The translations under genes and the position numbers were made by a program. A stretch of DNA of 64,000 bases from Xiphophorus maculatus. Taxonomy: Eukaryota; Chordata; Actinopteri; Cyprinodontiformes; Poeciliidae. Of the stretch, positions 59,001-64,000 are shown piece after piece (position 1 is the first letter of the stretch; each line of letters opens with the position of its first letter). The notes beneath the pieces are model-generated. The model was not told the origin of the DNA. It worked only from the letters and a program-made list of their open reading frames with translations, and did no database searches. The stretch is from positions 10,330,996-10,394,995 of the forward strand of contig NC_036457.1 of assembly GCF_002775205.1 (NCBI RefSeq), given 5' to 3'.

Positions 59001-61853
59001 TACAGGTAATGACCTGATGGGAAAGCCAGCTCTGTAATGAGATTGTGAACAGAATGCAGTTTTAGCTGTTTTAAATTTCTCATTATGACCATTATCTTAT
59101 TTTTTGGTAACTAAACTTTGTCGCATGAAGGAACAAAAGTTATAGTGACGGGAGACCAGCATCACGGCACTCATCTTAGCACAACCAATCAATTCAGATG
59201 TGTTTAGTCAATCAACAGGTTCCTGAATGACATCAACTTCAGGCAATAATCTACTTTTTAAAGCCTTCATAAAATCTTTCATTTCAGCTGTACCAACAAC
59301 CCTCTGAGCAGAACCCCATCTTTCTGCCAAGTGACCTGGAAACAGATTGGCTTCTGGCCAAGCTGTTTTTTAGGAGTTCAGACCAGATTGAATACCAGGC
59401 CGTCCATCATCTCATGAGCGTTCACTATCTGGCAGAAGTCTTTGCTGTTGCTACTCTCCGCTGCTTCCCAACTATTCATCCCCTCTATAAGGTATCAACC
59501 GACATAATACAGCTGACAGAGCAATGTTTTTAGTTTGACTTAGTTTTTTAAAATATATTTTGGCTTTATTTATACAGCTACTGATCCCACACTTCCGCCA
59601 CACTCTACACATAAATATAGTAGGCCGTAAAACTCTTCTTGGACCTGGTGGAGCTTTAAGTGAGGTACTGCAATTTAACATGCATTTCTAACACCACACT
59701 CCTATTTTGGCAATGAGAAGACATGTTTTGTTGTTGAAGACTTACAAGATTAAAGTGATTTTGAATAATTTAACTATGCCAGACTTTATGGTTAATAGAG
59801 CTCTCTTGGAGAGGAGGGGCTGACAGAGCTCATGAGAAGAGCGCTGTCTCAGATGACCTACAGCTCCCTCTGTCTGCCAGAGAATATCGCTGCTCGAGGA
59901 CTGGAGACCATTCCCAACTTCTACTACAGAGATGATGCTTTGAAGGTCTGGAATTATATCAGCAGGTAATGATTTGTTAAGCTATTGTACATTTTTAGCA
60001 AAAACGTATTTTGTCTACAATGTAAAAGTGATTGGTTTAGAGAAATATAAGAATGAGATATTACACAGAACATTTCAAGCATGTTCATACACCCTGAAAT
60101 TGTACATATTTTATTAGGTTGCAGTGCCAAACTTTATTATAAATTATTAGTTTCCTGTACTCTGATTTGTTCTCGTCCAGTCAGAGCGCCTTCCTCTAGA
60201 TGTCCCTTCTTCGTCAGGTTCACTTCTAGGTTGTACGACCAACAGTTTCTCTGTCAACTGATTAACTCTGAAAAGCTTTTCTGTACCTGCTTAGTAAAAA
60301 CTGTCCCACAGGATAATGCTGCCACGACCACATGTTAATGTGAGGACCATGCTGTACACATTTTTTTTCTGTAGTGTCCCCTGCATATTTTATGGCAAAC
60401 TAACTGGGACAATTTCATGCTGTTTATTCGCTAACTTTTCCTGATAAACCTCTTCACAAAAGCGCTGCATCTATGCTCAAATTTTATTCTTGAAAAGTGG
60501 ACATTTTATTTGCTAAATATAGCAGCTGACTTATAACGATACTTGGTACTTTATTTTGGGTTGTCAAAATAAGGGTGGAAGGGCCTGAATATAAATACTT
60601 CCCATATTTTATGAATTTATTTGCACTTTGTTTTCACAATTGGGTTGAAATAAAATTCCAATAAAATACAATGCAGTTTGTGGTTGTTATGTGATAAAAT
60701 TATGCATGTGAATACTTTTGCAGGGCGTTTTATTGCCAAAAATATACTGCTAAATTTGACAGTCAGATGCACACTAAAGAAAAGATGAATTTGTACTTTT
60801 TTCTACTTTTTACTAGTTTTGTGAAGTCTGTGGTGGAATATTACTATAACTCTGACGGCAATGTGTGCAAAGACTCTGAGCTGCAAGAATGGATCAATGA
60901 GATATTCACACATGGCTTCCTGAAAAACAAACTGTCAGGTGAGTGCCAGACTAACCTATAATATTGGTCTTGATCAATATTTCTTTATAGTTCCATCATT
61001 TTTCAAAATAATGAGGTACAATAAAAATCTTCCTTTTGCCAAATACTGTCTGTAACATGTTGTTTTCATTGTTAATTTAGTTGGAGTTAAAACTATGTAC
61101 AAATTATGTAATAGGTTGTCCATCGTTCTTTAACACCGTGGCTGAAGTGACCAAGTTCATCACCATGGTGATCTTCAGAGTGTCAGCACAACATGCTGCT
61201 CTTAATGATGGACAGGTGGGCAAACAAGATCTACACGACTGAAATGTTTAGGAAATAAAATGATCTTCTGATTGTAAAATAATAATAAAATATCCTTACT
61301 AAATCAAAGATCAACCATTTGCAACTTCTATCGTTTTATTTATGTTTTTAACTAATGAAGAGCTAATGAAAAAGTAAAACTTTTTCTTCTAGTTTGACTA
61401 CAACTCTTGGATTCCCAATGGCTCCCTCTTGCTATGTGAACCTCCTCCCACCACCAAGGGGCAGTCCAGCATGCAGACGCTTCTGGGGGTTCTCCCAAAT
61501 GTTGGAGACACAGTAAAGATTGTGTCAGCTGTTTGGACTCTCTCAGATAAGTACACTGATGTGGTGAGTTTTATGTCTGTTCAGACTAGAATCATTATAA
61601 TTCTAAAACTATTCTCCAAATGAACTGGTGTATGAGCTAGTTGCCTTACTTAATGGCTTTTTTCTGACTGCAGGTTCCCTTGGGTACATACCCTGAGGAA
61701 CATTTTGATGAACCTGCCCTGAAGCAGATGATTAAAGAATTTCAAGCTGAGTTGTCTTACTTGAGTGAAGAAATTACAGCAAGAAATTCTCAGCTTAAAA
61801 TACCCTACCCATATCTGAACCCTGCTGTTATAGACAACAGTGTGACCACTTAG
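56055..61853 (+). CDS. Animal lipoxygenase, ALOXE3/12R-like, complete 14-exon gene
   Basis: Exons: 56055-56201, 56823-57027, 57655-57736, 57807-57929, 58021-58124, 58581-58753, 58862-59005, 59288-59491, 59578-59664, 59799-59965, 60817-60938, 61115-61215, 61393-61563, 61674-61853. Phases close without a stop and give 669 residues, normal for animal lipoxygenases, with the family's exon pattern. Residues 1-115 form the PLAT lipid/calcium-binding beta-barrel ([17 protein letters not shown]). The helical catalytic domain supplies iron ligands H367, H372, H546 and N550 ([15 protein letters not shown]). SWIPN and TYPEEHF are also present. The A/G stereocontrol site is G410 (INIVGRKTL), as in 12R-LOX and eLOX3, which suggests R-type oxygenation or hydroperoxide isomerase activity. 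The last residue is Thr669 instead of Ile. The first intron uses a GC donor and the sixth a weak GT donor. Substrate and exact orthology cannot be told from sequence. Confidence 0.93.
56202..56203 (+). other. Non-canonical GC splice donor of lipoxygenase coding intron 1
   Basis: The exon ends GGGAAG and the intron starts gcaagt. Only this site keeps phase 0 with the next exon at 56823. The nearby GT (from 56206) would break the frame. AAG|GCAAGT is the typical strong context of functional GC-AG introns. Confidence 0.75.
56390..56600. mobile_element. Possible Tc1-like terminal repeats in lipoxygenase intron 1
   Basis: gaagaaaataagcatttaat followed by cccctgattttctcatctt resembles the terminal repeat of a second fish Tc1-like family ('ggaaataagtatttgatcccctgctgattt'). 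agtaaaataagtattgatca near 56570 may be the other end. No transposase part is seen. Confidence 0.45.
58754..58861 (+). other. Lipoxygenase intron 6: 108 bases, weak donor
   Basis: The donor is ATGGAG|gttcaa and the acceptor is gtccttcatag. These borders rebuild the family junction EKEME/KGSIFL in phase 0. Reading through gives 35 extra codons and then TAG at 58859-58861. The next GT (58824) would put the following exon out of frame. Confidence 0.6.
60070..60740 (-). mobile_element. Decayed Tc1-like transposon in lipoxygenase intron 10
   Basis: It starts near gttcatacaccctgaaattg and ends with a matching inverted block: ggttgaaataaaattccaat, atgcagtttgtggttgttat, atgtgaatacttttgcaggg. Middle pieces such as aataatgctgccacgaccac-like text are reverse-strand transposase remnants (family: 'atgatgctgccaccacc'). 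There is no open frame; the plus frame 60081-60338 is part of it. Confidence 0.65.
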
Positions 61854-62171
61854 GAAACAAGGCCAGCAGATACTTCTTTTCTTTTTTTCAGCTGGCTTCT
61901 CCTGAAAATTTTACAACTCTTTCAGATAATTGCATATATTGTGTCTTATTTAATTTTCTAGTGATTGCATTTTTGAATTACATTCGTTTTTAATTTCTTA
62001 ACTGCAAACATTCTCTATGTTGCTTTGAAGTTCTGTAATCCTGGGAGCAAATCTCGGCTTTGGCTTTATCTGCCAAAGGCAGAATAACTGGGTTGAAAAA
62101 ACTGTGAAGATTTTGTTTTTACTCCTGATTATGAGATCTCTACAACTTTGTACTCAATCAACAGAAAATTT

Positions 62172-62177
62172 AATAAA
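62172..62177 (+). terminator. Lipoxygenase poly(A) signal
   Basis: AATAAA lies 319 bases after the stop, within tttaataaaatgttg, giving a 3' UTR of about 340 bases. Confidence 0.65.
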
Positions 62178-62199
62178 ATGTTGAAAATCTAAACCCTCT

Positions 62200-63599
62200 T
62201 CTAGATTTTTTTTTCAAATCGGTGACAACTTCACTCTTCTACAATCTCTTGTCACAACAGAAAAAAACCCATTACCTATGTTAGTTTTATTATGGGTGTT
62301 CGTAGCAGATTATTTAAGTCCAAATAAAGTTCACAAATAAGAAGCTGGTATTTAAGGGACCTGCTTTCTCAAAGATCTAGTTCACTGCAGCCTATTGTGA
62401 AAAATTACACATGAAATAATGTAATTTATTTCATGAAAATAAATTTGTGAGCAATATTCCCTTTGCCATTTATGTTTTTATGATACAGAATTACATATTG
62501 GAGTTAATTAAAAGTGGCCCAAGAAGGAACCATTGGGAGACCCCCACAATTAAATTTTTTTAACCCAGGTTTATAATTACAGAATGACAGAAAGTAATTC
62601 CTTTCGGACTCCTGCAAGGACTATCAAGTTTGCTTCAAGTGCCCATGCACTGAGTGAAACCAGGCTTCTGCACAACAAATTTACTGTAAATATTGTAAAT
62701 TTGTAATGTTGTAGCTTTAATTTCTCTGCAAATTGTTTCTTCTACTTTCAAGCTTCCTGGATAAATTGTTACATTTATGTATCAAGGTGAATTCTAGAAA
62801 ATGTGGCTAAGGGAGAAGATATTCTGAAATTTGTGTTTTCTTTGGGGGATCATGATTTATAAATAGCCTATTTCTAAACAGTTGATTATAATAAATCAAT
62901 CTGAAAAAAAGTGATCAAAAAAACTGTTTCGGTGCATTTTTTTCTAGTCAGCATATTCAAATTATTTGGGTCTATGTGATGCAGAATTTTTATCACTTCA
63001 TATTTGGCTAACTGGTGACTAAATGCAGACTTTAATCTTTTATTTATAGAATTGTCTAGCAATATTGGAGTAAAACATTCAAGCTAGTAATAAACATGCA
63101 TGCTAAACTGCATCCATCATTTCAAGATAAAAAGTTACATATTAAACTGGCAATTTAGCAAAGAATGGTTTCTCTATCACCATGGTTGCAATGGAGAGGC
63201 TTTTTTTTACCCATCTATTTTGTTCATATGGCCTACAAACAAAATCAGATAATCTTAGAGCACATTATTCTCCTGTGGAAGTAAAGTATTTGTGAATTCC
63301 AGTTTAATGGTAATTTTAATTTCTGTATAAAAAAACGTTAAAAGACATTTTGGTTATTTCATTTACCGGTACATTTTTGCAGGTCTCATGTCATATCTAC
63401 ATTTTCTGAGCAAAGTGCTTTCACACTTCACTCTGCCTTAAGCTCTAAATTACCGTAACCTACTGACTGCCACTAATTAACAGCACACCTGTTTCAGCTT
63501 TCATGATTGCCATTTTCTACTTTTTAAGCTGCATCACCTCCACCTGCTTCTGTTCAGCGATCTGGCTTCTTTCATTCCTTGAAGTTAGTTCTAGCTGTC
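62200..63599. other. Spacer between the two lipoxygenase genes
   Basis: AT-rich, with no supported gene, domain or clear transposon. Confidence 0.55.
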
Positions 63600-63871
63600 T
63601 GCTAACTTTGTTAGTTGGTTATACTGTCACTGGTAAGGTAAATGAAAGCCAATTTAACTGTTGACATCAGTCTTATGTTGAGAATTTGAAATGAACTTTT
63701 TGTGTGCTGTAGCTTAAAGACCGTTAACTATCACATCTGCAGCTGTAACTTTTGTGTGCAATAATGACTGCTTGGCCATTTCTTTCTCTCACGGAGGAGA
63801 AAGTAACTTGTTTTTGTTTTCCCCAATTGAAATGTCTTGATTTTTCTCCTGCTGCAGTGTGTATTCAGACT
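63600..63871 (+). promoter_or_regulatory. Second lipoxygenase gene: predicted 5' non-coding exon and intron
   Basis: A donor, tatactgtcactg|gtaagg, sits at 63632/63633, and an acceptor, ttctcctgctgcag, ends at 63857, 14 bases before the ATG. The layout parallels the first copy. Exon start and promoter are not defined. Confidence 0.35.
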
Positions 63872-64000
63872 ATGGCTGAATACAAGCTCAAGGTGACGAC
63901 AGGTGCCATGAAGCATGCAGGCACAATGGATCACATCTACGTCATCTTGTTGGGGACAGAAGGGCAGAGTCCGCGCACCGAGTTGAACAATTTGGGGATT
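63872..64000 (+). CDS. Second tandem lipoxygenase, first coding exon, cut by the window end
   Basis: The 43 codons from the ATG start MAEYKLKVTTGAMKHAG and match the first exon of the neighbouring gene at 32 of 43 residues without a gap. This is the start of the PLAT domain. The orientation is the same and the ATG is about 2.0 kb after the first gene's stop, so this is a tandem duplicate. The amino-acid differences (for example F27L, E34P, D39N) show it is not a very recent copy. Whether the rest is intact is unknown. Confidence 0.88.
   Translation, partial: MAEYKLKVTTGAMKHAGTMDHIYVILLGTEGQSPRTELNNLGI

Noticed and set aside
1..64000. CRISPR arrays, operons, riboswitches, bacterial mobile elements, rRNA or tRNA genes
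   Set aside because: Nothing of the kind was seen. Direct repeats are microsatellites, and gene structure is that of a vertebrate.

Overview
The window is vertebrate nuclear DNA, almost certainly from a teleost fish. Genes are split into short exons by GT-AG introns (several only about 100 bases long), the base composition is AT-rich, and decayed Tc1-like transposons and other common teleost interspersed repeats are scattered throughout. There is no bacterial or viral gene organisation. Gene names rest on exon-by-exon translation compared with family sequences from memory; no database was searched.

Layout. (1) 1-12445, plus strand: the last six coding exons and the 3' UTR of utrophin (utrn), ending in the family C-terminus SRPQAM and including a 26-base penultimate microexon. 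(2) 12446-47350: about 35 kb with no confidently recognised gene. It holds repeats, microsatellites, short perfect hairpins, a few GC-richer blocks that may be regulatory, and one unexplained 195-codon open frame (17259-17846, minus). (3) 47364-54420, minus strand: a complete four-exon epm2a (laforin), 316 residues, with the glycan-binding module and the HCNAGVGRS phosphatase loop intact. A gutted Tc1-like transposon ends about 18 bases from one of its splice donors. (4) 55853-62177, plus strand: a complete 14-exon animal lipoxygenase gene, 669 residues. Its four side-chain iron ligands are present, it has glycine at the A/G stereocontrol site, and its terminal residue is threonine instead of the usual isoleucine. 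(5) 63600-64000: the start of a second, tandem lipoxygenase gene, cut by the window edge.

The utrn-epm2a order matches vertebrate synteny (neighbours on human 6q24). Utrophin links actin to the dystroglycan complex, laforin controls glycogen phosphorylation and structure, and the lipoxygenases oxidise polyunsaturated fatty acids. These are unrelated jobs, so the linkage is positional and not an operon-like system. No previously undescribed multi-gene system was found. The points most worth a second look are the lipoxygenase tandem pair with its unusual end residue and GC donor, the utrn microexon that controls the C-terminal frame, and the set of perfect snap-back palindromes.
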